Assembly (NCBI GenBank): GCA_021324395.1
Contig: JAJPJG010000013.1
Coordinates: 1 to 64,000, forward strand
Origin: Spartobacteria bacterium
GTDB taxonomy: Bacteria; Verrucomicrobiota; Verrucomicrobiia; Chthoniobacterales; Chthoniobacteraceae
Direction: 5' to 3'
DNA: 64,000 nucleotides
The notes under the pieces are model-generated. The model saw only the letters and a program-made list of their open reading frames with translations, did no database searches and was not told the DNA's origin. Of the stretch, positions 43,499 through 52,525 are shown piece by piece. The position numbers and the translations under genes are program-made. The first letter of the stretch is position 1. Every line of letters begins with the position of its first letter.

Positions 43499-43539
43499 CA
43501 GTTTTGGACATTCCAGCGGCCAATCTTGTCCAAAAACTG
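43499..43539. repeat. Long imperfect inverted repeat (hairpin) after the tandem array
   Basis: CAGTTTTGGACA at 43499-43510 pairs with TGTCCAAAAACTG at 43527-43539, a 12-bp stem with a single bulged base and a 16-nt loop. It starts where the fifth tandem unit breaks off, and AAAAAA follows the right arm. It could be a terminator for transcripts read on the minus strand (toward hisD), the end of a small mobile element, or a recombination site; sequence alone cannot choose. Confidence 0.6.
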
Positions 43540-43866
43540 TAAAAAATAGCCGTTTTGTGCCGAATCGCCAAAATCCCCCCATTTCAAGTCGGAACCGACC
43601 TCCGGCATCCCGGAAGCAAGCTTGATAGATATTCCACTGGCGGATTGAGCCGGCGTTGACGCTTGGTGATCAATGCGTTTTCACGCTCAAAACGCCCGAT
43701 CGGGGCGAAGGTGGCACCTTGCGTGGTGCATGACTCCAGTCGAAACGTCGCAAACTCAAACCATCCTTTTTTTCCGTTGGCAGTGCCCCGGGGAAAGGGC
43801 ACACTTCCATCCCTTCAGTTTATTCAGATCCACATCGAGCACAATCACGTCCGCGAGTCTAATCCT

Positions 43867-44733
43867 ATGTCTTATTCAGCCGAAATCAGCCGCACTAACC
43901 CTTCATCTTTCGTGTTCGTTATCGATCAGTCAGGGTCGATGGCAGAAAAGATTCCTAACTCTGATCCGCCCAAACGGAAATGCGATGCAGTTGCCGACGC
44001 AATCAATAACCTGCTGCGAAATCTCAGCTTGAAATGCGCGCGTCCAGAAGGGGTGAGGGATTATTACTACGTCGGTGTAATTGGATATGGCTCAAATGTC
44101 GGCCCTGCATGGAGCGGAGCGTTAGCCGGACGTGAATTGATGCCATTAAGCGAACTTGCCGCAGCTCCTGCGAAAATTGAGGAAAGGTCGAAGAAGGTTG
44201 ATGACGGTGCCGGTGGTCTTGTTGATCAAAAAGTAAAATTTCCAATTTGGTTTGAACCGGTCGCTAACGGCGGGACGCCCATGTGCCGTGCTTTGGAAAT
44301 TGCATATCAATGGGTAGATACGTGGGTTAAAGCGCATCCAGGTTCATTCCCGCCGATTGTTATTCACATCACGGACGGCGAGTCAACGGACTCTTCTGAC
44401 CCTGCCGAAGCGAACAGGATGGTTGGAGAAGCTCTGGCGAAACTAAAAGCACTTTGCTCTACAGACGGAAATACGTTGGTCTTTAATGTTCACCTATCAA
44501 GCAATCCGACAGCCCGACCAATCTCGTTTCCAAACAGTTCTAGTGCCTTGCCCGATGAATACTCGAAAATGCTATTCGACGGAGCCAGCGAATTGACGAG
44601 TTTCATGCAAACTGTCGCCAGAGAACATGGAATTGATGTCGGAGAAGGCGCAAAGAGCTTTGTCCTTAATGCAGAATTAACTCTCCTGATTCAGGCTTTG
44701 GACATCGGAACTCGGCCATCAAATCTGAGATGA
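43867..44733 (+). CDS. VWA-domain protein of a TerY-P triad
   Basis: A 288-residue von Willebrand factor A protein. The MIDAS motif is intact: DQSGSM at residues 19-24, a Thr in the loop NGGTPMC, and HITDGEST near residue 168. It is TerY-like, with no signal peptide or transmembrane segment, so cytoplasmic. It is followed at once by PP2C and kinase genes. VWA + PP2C + kinase is the TerY-phosphorylation triad, one of the sets reported as anti-phage defence and as a Ter-linked stress module. The start at 43867 is used; the open frame upstream to 43663 has no domain content. Codon use is more AT-rich than the flanks. Confidence 0.88.
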   Translation: MSYSAEISRTNPSSFVFVIDQSGSMAEKIPNSDPPKRKCDAVADAINNLLRNLSLKCARPEGVRDYYYVGVIGYGSNVGPAWSGALAGRELMPLSELAAAPAKIEERSKKVDDGAGGLVDQKVKFPIWFEPVANGGTPMCRALEIAYQWVDTWVKAHPGSFPPIVIHITDGESTDSSDPAEANRMVGEALAKLKALCSTDGNTLVFNVHLSSNPTARPISFPNSSSALPDEYSKMLFDGASELTSFMQTVAREHGIDVGEGAKSFVLNAELTLLIQALDIGTRPSNLR

Positions 44734-44739
44734 TTGTTC

Positions 44740-45537
44740 ATGTCATTCTTTGTCAGCACGTTTTCGCTGCCGAAGCGAGGCCACGCACCGCATGAGAACC
44801 AAGATTCATGCTGGCCATCCTTGTCTCCCATAAGTTTGCGGCGGACAAACAACACGAAAGAATTTCAAACTGATAAGCTCGTGACAGCGGTTGCGGATGG
44901 CGCAACGGAGGGGTTACTCAGCGAAATTTGGTCGCGCATTTTAGTGGCAAGGGCAGGGCGAATCGATTTTGCAGACGTGAACGGCGCAAAGTTGCTAGCC
45001 GACAGTCGGAATGTTTGGGGACGCTTTAAGTCGCGGAAGCAAAGCGGCGGGCGACGGCTTACAAAGCTACCCGAATGGCTTGAAGAACCGAGTTTGGAAA
45101 TAGGGGCATTTGCGACACTTATAGCTCTCGAGTTAGCCGCTGATCACACATGGACTGCTTATGCAGTTGGTGATTCCTGCGTTTTTCACGTTCGCGACGA
45201 CGCTTTAATGCTGGCATGGCCATTAAACAAGGCTGACGACTTTTCTAACCGCCCATATTTGATTTCTTCCGAAGAACGAGACGATGAAAGCCTCAAAGCT
45301 CATCTTATCGGTGTATGCGGGCGCTGGGCTCAAGGAGATAGCTTCTTCCTTATGTCCGACGCTTTAGCGGCATGGTTCCTGACAATGACAGAACGCGACA
45401 AAAAGCCGTGGCAAGCCTTGCGTGACCTCGGAACTGATGATGCACCAGGCACCTTCGAAGACTTTACGGCGATGTGCCGAGATAAGGATGGAATGCGGAA
45501 TGACGATGTTACTTTGGTGCGCATCGACACATTCTAA
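44740..45537 (+). CDS. PP2C-like serine/threonine phosphatase of a TerY-P triad
   Basis: A 265-residue protein with a divergent PP2C fold: TAVADGATEGLLSEIWSRIL (metal-binding DG), AYAVGDSCVFHVRDD, SFFLMSDALAAWFL and the C-terminal NDDVTLVRIDTF. The acidic metal ligands of PP2C appear preserved. It lies 6 bp after the VWA gene and 14 bp before the kinase gene, so the three form one operon. It presumably removes phosphates set by the neighbouring kinase, on the VWA protein or on a cellular target; this is inferred from the conserved gene set. Confidence 0.85.
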   Translation: MSFFVSTFSLPKRGHAPHENQDSCWPSLSPISLRRTNNTKEFQTDKLVTAVADGATEGLLSEIWSRILVARAGRIDFADVNGAKLLADSRNVWGRFKSRKQSGGRRLTKLPEWLEEPSLEIGAFATLIALELAADHTWTAYAVGDSCVFHVRDDALMLAWPLNKADDFSNRPYLISSEERDDESLKAHLIGVCGRWAQGDSFFLMSDALAAWFLTMTERDKKPWQALRDLGTDDAPGTFEDFTAMCRDKDGMRNDDVTLVRIDTF

Positions 45538-45551
45538 GTGCGTCATATTAT

Positions 45552-47987
45552 ATGCCATTCCCGCAGCCATCTGAATACGATGATGCAATTCAAAATCCCC
45601 GCAGAGCCTTCAGCGACCTTGAATTGCAAAATGGGATAAATGATGGTCCGTTGCGCTTTGGCATGCCAGGGCCAGTGGCTAGCGGCAACTTTGCCGTCGT
45701 GTATCGTTTCCGCTGTGGCTCCCGCCGCTACGCTGTAAAATGCTTCACGCGGCAACCGCCGGACGACCAAGCGCGCCGCTTCGCGAGCATTCACGATCAT
45801 CTGCGGAATTCACGTTTGAACTGCGCCGCGGAATTTCACTTTTACCTTCATGGCATCCACGTGAACGGCAGCCCTTACCCTATCTTAAAGATGGAGTGGT
45901 TGGATGCGCCCACGCTCCTTGCATTCGTCCCTGCGCATCTTGCGGATAAAGAAGCGTTCAAGCACTTCAGCGACATTTTTCTTGGCATCGCCGCCGAACT
46001 TCGGAAGCACCAAATAGCTCACGGTGATTTGCAGCATGGAAATATCCTCGTCCTCGCGGACAAACTTAAGATCATCGATTACGATGGGATGTGTGTTCCC
46101 GGCACCGCTGGCTTGGTTTCGGAGGAAGATGGTTTGCCCCATTACCAGCACCCGTCACGGCGTGGCGGTCGTCTTGCCACCTACTTCGATCATTTTCCGG
46201 CGTTGGTAATATGGACCAGCCTCTATGCACTTTCGATCGATCCGACTTTATGGACGCGCTATGTGAGAGACGAGGAGCGGCTTCTATTCAGCAAGAGCGA
46301 CTTCGCAAACCCCCAGGGCGCGTCGATATTTCATGAGTTGATCGCGTATGGCGACGAGCGCTTAACCAAAGCAGTCCAAGCGCTACAAGGGGCCTGTAAA
46401 GTGCATGATCTCTCGGCAGTGCCTCACCTTTGCGACATTATAACAAGCCCAGTTACGATTATAGCTCCAGATTGGTGGAAAGAGCATCTTTCAACTGGAG
46501 TAACTTCCGCTGAAGAAAAGGAGTCGGCGCAGGGACAACCGGAATGGATGACCTCCAATGAAACGACCGCGGACATTGAGCCTGTTGCTTATGTGCATTT
46601 CAATCACTCTCTTGGTTGGGATCGCGTTTTCATTTATGGCTACCTCTTGGCCGTCTCTATTGGCACTGTAGGAGCCGTTGCTGGTGCCGTGGATATTCAC
46701 CTTCTTTTTGCGGTCTTCGTCGGCGCGGGCGGATTTGTGAGTCTTAAATTGTTTGCTACCTATCACGAATGTCCTGCTTTTGCTCAAAAGCGTGCAACTC
46801 AAACAGAGCTGTTGCAAGTCAAAGCACGACTTCGGGATTTTGAGGGAAAACTGCGACGCTGGCGCGACCAGCAAGATGCCCTGATTCGCAGTGAAGAAAC
46901 CCCAGTTAAGCATCAAGAGGAGTCATTGATCGAACTTCAGAACCGCTGTCAGCAGCGGAAACTTAAACTAGACGAAGAGCTTCAGCGCGAGCTACAGAAG
47001 ATAAGCAGCGACAAGCAGCAGGTCGATTTCCGTGAACAGCAGATTCTACAGAACGTGAGCCGTGACATCCAAAAGCTAAATGCCAGCTTGGCCGATCAAT
47101 TACGGGCGATTGATCTCGATCTCACAAGAATTAAAACCGAGACGACATCCCAAATTGATGATTTGCGTCGCGAAAGGGAGAAAAAGAAAGAGATTCGTTT
47201 GAAAGCCTTGTCTGACGAATTTGTTCGAACCGAACTGATGAAATCACCGATTCGTGCCGCTTACATTGACGGCCTCACCGCATCCAGTGCGCAAGCTCTT
47301 AGAGGAAATGGAATTAACTGCGCGGCTGATTTCTTGGACTGCACGTCAACCTATCACTACGGATCAAGCTATCCAAGCTATGTAATCAGAAAGGCAGACG
47401 GATCACGCGTTAAAGTGCCTGGAATAGGAGAAAAAAGGGCAAAGGCGCTGGTCGAGTGGCGAAGTGAATTGGCGCGAAAAGCTTTGCGCCGCGCCCCGGC
47501 TGCATTGCCACAATCAGCAATCGACGCAATTGAACGAGAACTAGAACATCGGCGCCAAGAACTCGTGCGCCGACTGAACGTTGCTCAGACGGATGCAGAA
47601 CGACTCCGAAAAGACGCCCAGGAAGCGGGGGTGAAAAGAAAGACCGAACTTTCAAACACGGAACTGAACGCTAAACAAACGGCTGCTGCTCAGCGAAACG
47701 CTTTAGCGGAGCGAGAGCGGCAAGTGCGACAAGCAGCGGACGCCAAAAAGAACGAAGCATTAGCGGCACTAAACCGCGAGATTTGGCAGCTCCAAAGCAT
47801 TGTGAACCCGGCAAAACATAAGGTGGATCAACTTCGACGCGATTATCAAGAAGCGTGCTCTGAAACCAATCGGGACCTATCGAAGCTGAAGACCGAGGTT
47901 GCTTTGAATCAAAAACAAATGCGACGATTTCGAGACATCACTTTCGGTTCTTATATTTCACAAGTGCTCGGCCACAGTCGTAACTGA
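45552..47987 (+). CDS. Membrane-associated protein kinase with coiled coils and helix-hairpin-helix domain (TerY-P triad)
   Basis: An 811-residue protein. Residues ~35-290 form a protein-kinase-like domain: glycine loop GPVASGNFAVVYRF, VAIK-like AVKCF, catalytic loop HGDLQHGN (about 156-163), and DYDG in place of DFG (about 175). Residues ~355-405 hold two hydrophobic helices. A long coiled coil lies at ~415-560. A helix-hairpin-helix region at ~573-640 (GLTASSAQALRGNGINCAADFL ... PGIGEKRAKALVEWR) is of the DNA-binding type. A second coiled coil lies at ~665-795. Kinase plus HhH domains fit the third component of TerY-P triads. A membrane-tethered DNA-binding kinase would be well placed to sense incoming or damaged DNA, which is my inference. 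Confidence 0.88.
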   Translation: MPFPQPSEYDDAIQNPRRAFSDLELQNGINDGPLRFGMPGPVASGNFAVVYRFRCGSRRYAVKCFTRQPPDDQARRFASIHDHLRNSRLNCAAEFHFYLHGIHVNGSPYPILKMEWLDAPTLLAFVPAHLADKEAFKHFSDIFLGIAAELRKHQIAHGDLQHGNILVLADKLKIIDYDGMCVPGTAGLVSEEDGLPHYQHPSRRGGRLATYFDHFPALVIWTSLYALSIDPTLWTRYVRDEERLLFSKSDFANPQGASIFHELIAYGDERLTKAVQALQGACKVHDLSAVPHLCDIITSPVTIIAPDWWKEHLSTGVTSAEEKESAQGQPEWMTSNETTADIEPVAYVHFNHSLGWDRVFIYGYLLAVSIGTVGAVAGAVDIHLLFAVFVGAGGFVSLKLFATYHECPAFAQKRATQTELLQVKARLRDFEGKLRRWRDQQDALIRSEETPVKHQEESLIELQNRCQQRKLKLDEELQRELQKISSDKQQVDFREQQILQNVSRDIQKLNASLADQLRAIDLDLTRIKTETTSQIDDLRREREKKKEIRLKALSDEFVRTELMKSPIRAAYIDGLTASSAQALRGNGINCAADFLDCTSTYHYGSSYPSYVIRKADGSRVKVPGIGEKRAKALVEWRSELARKALRRAPAALPQSAIDAIERELEHRRQELVRRLNVAQTDAERLRKDAQEAGVKRKTELSNTELNAKQTAAAQRNALAERERQVRQAADAKKNEALAALNREIWQLQSIVNPAKHKVDQLRRDYQEACSETNRDLSKLKTEVALNQKQMRRFRDITFGSYISQVLGHSRN

Positions 47988-48022
47988 TGATGAACAGAAA
48001 GCGCATGGCGATATTCTGAGCT

Positions 48023-48331
48023 ATGGGTTGGAGATTCCGAAAGGCGTTTAATTTCGGGCCGTTTCGCCAGACACTTTCTCAGAAAGGTTGGGGATGGAGT
48101 ATTGGAATCCGCGGATTCCGATACGGGATTGGTGCGACCGGTAGGCGGTTCATTTCATTCGGCATACCCGGCACCGGCATTTATTACCTTAAGTATTTAG
48201 ACGAGGCTAAGAACGAGAATGTATCGTCCGTTCCTTTATCTCCCAAAGCCAAAGCACCGAAAATCGTGCGAGTTAAACCTTTGCCAAATGCAAATGAACC
48301 TTGGTGGAAGCAGAAAGACCTATTCGAGTAG
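48023..48331 (+). CDS. DUF4236 domain protein
   Basis: A 102-residue protein starting MGWRFRKAFNFGPFRQTLSQKGWGWSIGIRGFRYGIGATGRRFISFGIPGTGIYY, which is the glycine/arginine-rich DUF4236 domain. DUF4236 proteins have no assigned function but are often near mobile genes. It follows the kinase gene by 35 bp in the same direction and shares the island's AT-richer composition, so it may be a fourth member of the module. The C-terminus is basic and Pro-rich. The following 213 bp (48332-48544) show no supported gene. Confidence 0.75.
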   Translation: MGWRFRKAFNFGPFRQTLSQKGWGWSIGIRGFRYGIGATGRRFISFGIPGTGIYYLKYLDEAKNENVSSVPLSPKAKAPKIVRVKPLPNANEPWWKQKDLFE

Positions 48332-48544
48332 GGCCACACTCTAATCGCTTGCGATGCATCTTGTTTGGCGGCGCTTAGTGGAGAATGACTACGGTTTCGA
48401 CCGCAAAAAATTCTTAAATTTTCGCTTGCGAAAACTGCAAGGGGTTGATTACAAAGCCCGCATCTTCGCGTTGTGTTCGCGAGGGTTTAAAAAGAAGAAG
48501 CGTTTTAACCTCACACAAAGAATAGAAAGGTATCTCCAAGATTT

Positions 48545-49327
48545 ATGCCACGTATCCGTGTTCCTCAATCCGACGCCGGGCGCGTTCATCTGCTCGGTAA
48601 ATCACTCCAGACCGCTGCGACGGACAAGACCAAGGGAGTGGAATATCTCCCGGAGGATTTGGTCGCGGAGATCGGGCTCGCGCTCAATGACCGGCAGGAG
48701 AATGGCGAGACCGTGCCGGGCTTTGCCTCGCTCATCGCGGAGCGGGCAAAGGATGAAGGTCTCGTGACGAAAGAGACCGAGGAGTCGCAGGCGGCGGAGG
48801 AGCTGCTCGAGGTGAACATTCGCGATTACATCGACGGCCTGGTGCGCCGGACTTTTCGCCTGAAGCACTCGGCGGCGGTGCTCGATTTTCACGGGCTGGA
48901 TCACGCGGGAACGACGCCGGTGCTCGCCAGCCGCGAAGATCGCCGGACGGTGGCGAACCAGTTGATCGCGGGCGATGCGACGGCGGTGAGCAAAGGATTC
49001 CCGGCGATGAGCAACCCGAGCGCGGCGGAGCTCAGTGCGGCGCTCGCAAGCGCGGAGAAGGAAGCGGCGGAGATCGTGCCGGCGGATCGCGAACTACAGA
49101 ACGTCGTGGAAAAAATCCGCGCGGCGCGTCCGCAAATCATCGCGCTGGTGGACGACGTGATCGAGGAATTGCAACACGGCACGCGCAAGATGGAGCCGGG
49201 CACCGCGCGCGAGATCATGCGCAGCTACGGCGTGACATTTGACGCGCTCCCCGGCGAGACGCCCGATCCCGCGCCCGCACCCACGCCGACGCCGGCGCCT
49301 GCACCCGCTGCCCCGGCGGTGCAATAG
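48545..49327 (+). CDS. Alanine/glutamate-rich protein of unknown function
   Basis: A 260-residue, mostly helical protein without signal peptide or membrane segment (MPRIRVPQSDAGRVHLLG...), rich in Ala, Glu and Asp. It ends in a Pro/Ala-rich tail (APAPTPTPAPAPAAPAVQ) after the last helix. I do not recognise a family. Its GC-rich codon use matches the chromosome rather than the preceding island, so the island probably ends before it. It converges with the deoxyhypusine-synthase-like gene. Confidence 0.7.
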   Translation: MPRIRVPQSDAGRVHLLGKSLQTAATDKTKGVEYLPEDLVAEIGLALNDRQENGETVPGFASLIAERAKDEGLVTKETEESQAAEELLEVNIRDYIDGLVRRTFRLKHSAAVLDFHGLDHAGTTPVLASREDRRTVANQLIAGDATAVSKGFPAMSNPSAAELSAALASAEKEAAEIVPADRELQNVVEKIRAARPQIIALVDDVIEELQHGTRKMEPGTAREIMRSYGVTFDALPGETPDPAPAPTPTPAPAPAAPAVQ

Positions 49328-49338
49328 CCGGCACGCGT

Positions 49339-50541
49339 TTATTTCGATTTCGCCCCGTTGCTCCGCTGGCTGAGCACTGCACGACCGGTTGTTTTCGGGA
49401 CGGCTTTGCGGGTTTTCTTTTCCTTCACGTCGGTGCGATGGGCGATTTTCTCGATGGTGCCGCGCTGGAAATACTGCTCGCGCAATTTGTTTAACAGCGC
49501 ATCGCGTTTTTCGTAGAGGCTCTTTCGTTTGCGCGGCGCGACTTTATTGAGCGCGTAAGCCGTGATCAGCGGCAGCGCGACGGTCGAGTCGAGATAGCAG
49601 ACGACGCAATCCGGCAAGGTGTCGGGATCGATCTTGCCCCAGCTCACGGCTTCCGCCGGGGTCGCGCCGCTGAGCCCGCCGGTATCGGGACGCGCGTCGG
49701 TGCATTGCAAAAAGTAATCGTGCCCGCGCTCCTCGATGCCCATGACTTCCTGGATTTGCGGCTCGGTTTGCAGGATGAAATTTTTCGGCGAACCGCCGCC
49801 CAGGATGAACACGCTGCTCGTGAGGCCGCCCGATTTCGCGCCGTAAACAATCGCCGCCGTCTGGTTCACGTCGCGGTTCACATCGAACTGCAATCCCGAT
49901 TCGCGCAGCGACATCGCGGCCACGTTCATGCCGATCGAGCTGTCGCCCGGCGAGCTCGTGAAAATCGGCACGCCATATTGATACGCGGCGCTGAGCACGC
50001 TCGTTTCCTTGATCCCGAGCTTGCGCTCGCGCTCGAAGACAAATTTGCCGAGACGGAAATGAAACTCGTCGGTGCCCATCGTGCGCTGAAACTCCGGCTC
50101 CTGGATGACCTTGCGGACGAACGCATCGGTATCGAGCAGCACGTCGTAGTCAAAGAGCACGTCGTAAATGCGGATGATGCCCTCGTGACGCAGTTCGACA
50201 TCATTTAAAAAGGGATTGCCGGCGAAAAGCTCCATGCCGAGCCCGAAGTGGAGGTCGTGGTAAAGATTCGCGCCGGTCGAGACGATCCAGTCGACGAAGC
50301 CGGCTTTCATCAGCGGCACGATCGCCGCGCGTCCGAGTCCGGCCGGTGTGAGCGCGCCGGTGATCGACATGCCGACGGTGCCGTTTTTCGGCAGCATTTT
50401 TTCCGTGAAAAGCCGGCAGGCCTCGGCGAGTCGTCCGCCGTTGTAGGCCTTGAACGCGGTGTCGATGAGCGCATCGACGCGCATGTTTTTGCGGATCGGC
50501 TCCGGCAGCAGACGGGGAAATTTTTTGTTCAGCGAATTCAC
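49339..50541 (-). CDS. Deoxyhypusine synthase-like protein
   Basis: A 400-residue member of the deoxyhypusine synthase family. It has [54 protein letters not shown] and SWGKID with K303 at the position of the catalytic lysine. In eukaryotes and archaea this enzyme modifies eIF5A, which bacteria lack. Bacterial homologues are thought to act on small polyamines, for instance making homospermidine, or have unknown roles. A basic, Lys-rich C-terminal tail (about 45 residues) is added. Single gene, divergent from the membrane protein next to it. Confidence 0.9.
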   Translation of the reverse strand: MNSLNKKFPRLLPEPIRKNMRVDALIDTAFKAYNGGRLAEACRLFTEKMLPKNGTVGMSITGALTPAGLGRAAIVPLMKAGFVDWIVSTGANLYHDLHFGLGMELFAGNPFLNDVELRHEGIIRIYDVLFDYDVLLDTDAFVRKVIQEPEFQRTMGTDEFHFRLGKFVFERERKLGIKETSVLSAAYQYGVPIFTSSPGDSSIGMNVAAMSLRESGLQFDVNRDVNQTAAIVYGAKSGGLTSSVFILGGGSPKNFILQTEPQIQEVMGIEERGHDYFLQCTDARPDTGGLSGATPAEAVSWGKIDPDTLPDCVVCYLDSTVALPLITAYALNKVAPRKRKSLYEKRDALLNKLREQYFQRGTIEKIAHRTDVKEKKTRKAVPKTTGRAVLSQRSNGAKSK

Positions 50542-50638
50542 ACGCGCGAAATTAGCGGCCTCGCGCCGCTTGAAAAGATGAAATCGGAGATGCGTGTAAC
50601 GCCTCGCTCGAAAAACGGATGTGCACTATCGGGCGGGC

Positions 50639-52525
50639 ATGTTAAAAGCGCGGCCTCTGAACGGAATGCAAACGTCAACGGAACATCCGCGGCAAGCCCG
50701 CCACATTTTTCTTTTTTGCAAACTTGCGCTGCTTTTCGTGACGATTTTCTCAGCGCGACTCTGGATGATCGCCAGCTACGGAACGTCGGTTCCGCTGATG
50801 GATTCGTGGGACATCGAAGCTTCCGGCATTTACAAGCCGCTGGTCGAAGGCGCCTATCATTTTAAAAATCTGTTCGCGCCGGTCGCCGAGCATCATTTTG
50901 TTTTTTACAAGCTGCTTTCACTGCTCATTTTTCAGGGAAACAACCAGCAGTGGGACGCGCTGCCGCAGCTCTGTGTGCATGCGGCGCTGTATGCGATGAT
51001 TGGCGCGGTGCTCGCGTGGATCCTCATCGATGCATTCGGAATTGCGGTCACGAATCTCGCAATTCTTGTCGTTGGAGTTTCATTCGCGCTGCCGGTGGAA
51101 TGGGAAAATGTGATCCGCGTTATCGGTGTTCCGTATTTTTTTGAGCTGTTGTTTTCGCTGCTTGCGATTTGGGGCGCAGGACTGCATCCCGCGCTGAGTG
51201 GTCGATGGTTTTTCGGCGTGGTGATGGCGCTTTGCGCACTGGTTTCGAATGGCGCCGGTTTTCTTGCCTCGGCTTCGATTTTTCTGATCGCGGCTTACAA
51301 CGCAATGAAAGCGGGACGAATCACTCGCGGGAATGCGGTCACTCTCGTGCTTAAGTTTGGTTTTATCGTAAGCGGAAAAATGATGGCGCATCCCGATGCA
51401 ACGACTGCGCCGCTAAAAGCGCACTCGTTGCACGCATTTTTCCTGGCGTTAACGAAGAACATGAGCTGGCCCTTTGATGGCTATCCGTGGCTTGCGCTCA
51501 TTCAACTGCCGCTGCTGATTTTTTTGATCGATGCGTTGCGAACAAAAGCGCCGCAACGCGCGCATCAACTCGCGATCGGGATCGGCGCATACGTGTGGCT
51601 GCACATGCTCGCGACCGCTTACGCACGCGGTGCGAACGGGCACGGACCGATGGCGCGGCATATCGATGCGCATGTGCTCGGGCTGATTTTTGGCGCGTTT
51701 TGTTTGCTGAGTTTGGTGAAAAATGCGCCGGCGCGGTTTCGTCCATTTGTGGCCATTGGCGCGGCTTCCTGGTGCGTCTTAATCGCCGGCGGATTTGCAC
51801 AAGAATGCGTCGGGAGTTTCGTGCAGCATTATCCGCAGATGGCCGCAGCGCGACCGACGATGGTCGCAAATGTGCGCGCATATCTCGCTTCGCACGATCC
51901 CTCGGCATTGCGCGATAAACGTGCCGGTGAATTGCCGTATCCAATGCCCGAACGTCTCGCGCAAAAACTCGACGATCCGATGTTCGTAAAAATACTACCG
52001 GCGATTTTACAAAACCCGATTCGTCTCGATTCGCAAAATTCCGCCGGCTTTACAAACGACGCATCGTCGTTGCCAGCGCCGCGCGCAGACATTCGTGTTT
52101 GGAGTTCATATTCCAAAAATGGCGCGTCGGAAAAAGCGTTCTTCCGCAGTCAACCGATCACTGCATCGCTGCCTTATCTGCAGTTCGAAACGCTCGGCTC
52201 AAAAACAACGATGACGCTCACGAGCGCCGATGGCGTGGCGATTCGGAAGACGCTGCCGCGAAGCGTGGGCGAATGGCGGCGCGTGCATGTAAAAACGCCA
52301 AAGTCGCCGTTTACGATTGAAGTGAAAAACGAGCGCGCTGATGCGTGGTGCGCGTTTACCGAGCCAAAGCAGATTGGGCGTCTATCGCGTGTCGCGGATG
52401 GATTGCTTGCGCACGCGAACACGTTTTGCCTCGGCTCGATCGCCGCTCTGCTTTTGCTGTTGTTTTACGGAGCGTTCGCCGCGGTGGGCGATCAGAACGC
52501 GAAGTCGCCGGCGAGTTTGACGTAA
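50639..52525 (+). CDS. Multi-spanning membrane protein, unknown
   Basis: About 628 residues with some ten predicted transmembrane helices over the first 420 residues, then a long soluble C-terminal domain with beta-rich segments, and a final transmembrane helix (FCLGSIAALLLLLFYGAFA). The layout (short cytosolic start, LMDSWDIEASG loop after the first helix, further helix pairs) recalls lipid-linked-sugar glycosyltransferases of the GT-C type, but no diagnostic motif is seen and I do not assign one. The start is ATG at 50639; GTG at 50621 is also possible. The 3' end overlaps the convergent beta-barrel gene by 34 bp. Confidence 0.75.
   Translation: MLKARPLNGMQTSTEHPRQARHIFLFCKLALLFVTIFSARLWMIASYGTSVPLMDSWDIEASGIYKPLVEGAYHFKNLFAPVAEHHFVFYKLLSLLIFQGNNQQWDALPQLCVHAALYAMIGAVLAWILIDAFGIAVTNLAILVVGVSFALPVEWENVIRVIGVPYFFELLFSLLAIWGAGLHPALSGRWFFGVVMALCALVSNGAGFLASASIFLIAAYNAMKAGRITRGNAVTLVLKFGFIVSGKMMAHPDATTAPLKAHSLHAFFLALTKNMSWPFDGYPWLALIQLPLLIFLIDALRTKAPQRAHQLAIGIGAYVWLHMLATAYARGANGHGPMARHIDAHVLGLIFGAFCLLSLVKNAPARFRPFVAIGAASWCVLIAGGFAQECVGSFVQHYPQMAAARPTMVANVRAYLASHDPSALRDKRAGELPYPMPERLAQKLDDPMFVKILPAILQNPIRLDSQNSAGFTNDASSLPAPRADIRVWSSYSKNGASEKAFFRSQPITASLPYLQFETLGSKTTMTLTSADGVAIRKTLPRSVGEWRRVHVKTPKSPFTIEVKNERADAWCAFTEPKQIGRLSRVADGLLAHANTFCLGSIAALLLLLFYGAFAAVGDQNAKSPASLT

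Noticed and set aside
43330-43500. CRISPR array
   Set aside because: Units are head-to-tail 41-bp repeats with no unique spacers, units vary throughout, and no cas gene is near. It is a palindromic tandem repeat instead.
43584-43802. 72-codon minus-strand frame near the repeats
   Set aside because: No recognisable family, signal or ribosome-binding site, and it lies in AT-shifted junction sequence; possible remnant but not supportable.
48354-48767. 137-codon open frame after the DUF4236 gene
   Set aside because: Its second half is an out-of-frame shadow of the 48545 gene (Arg/Ser-rich) and its first half has no domain, ribosome-binding site or signal.
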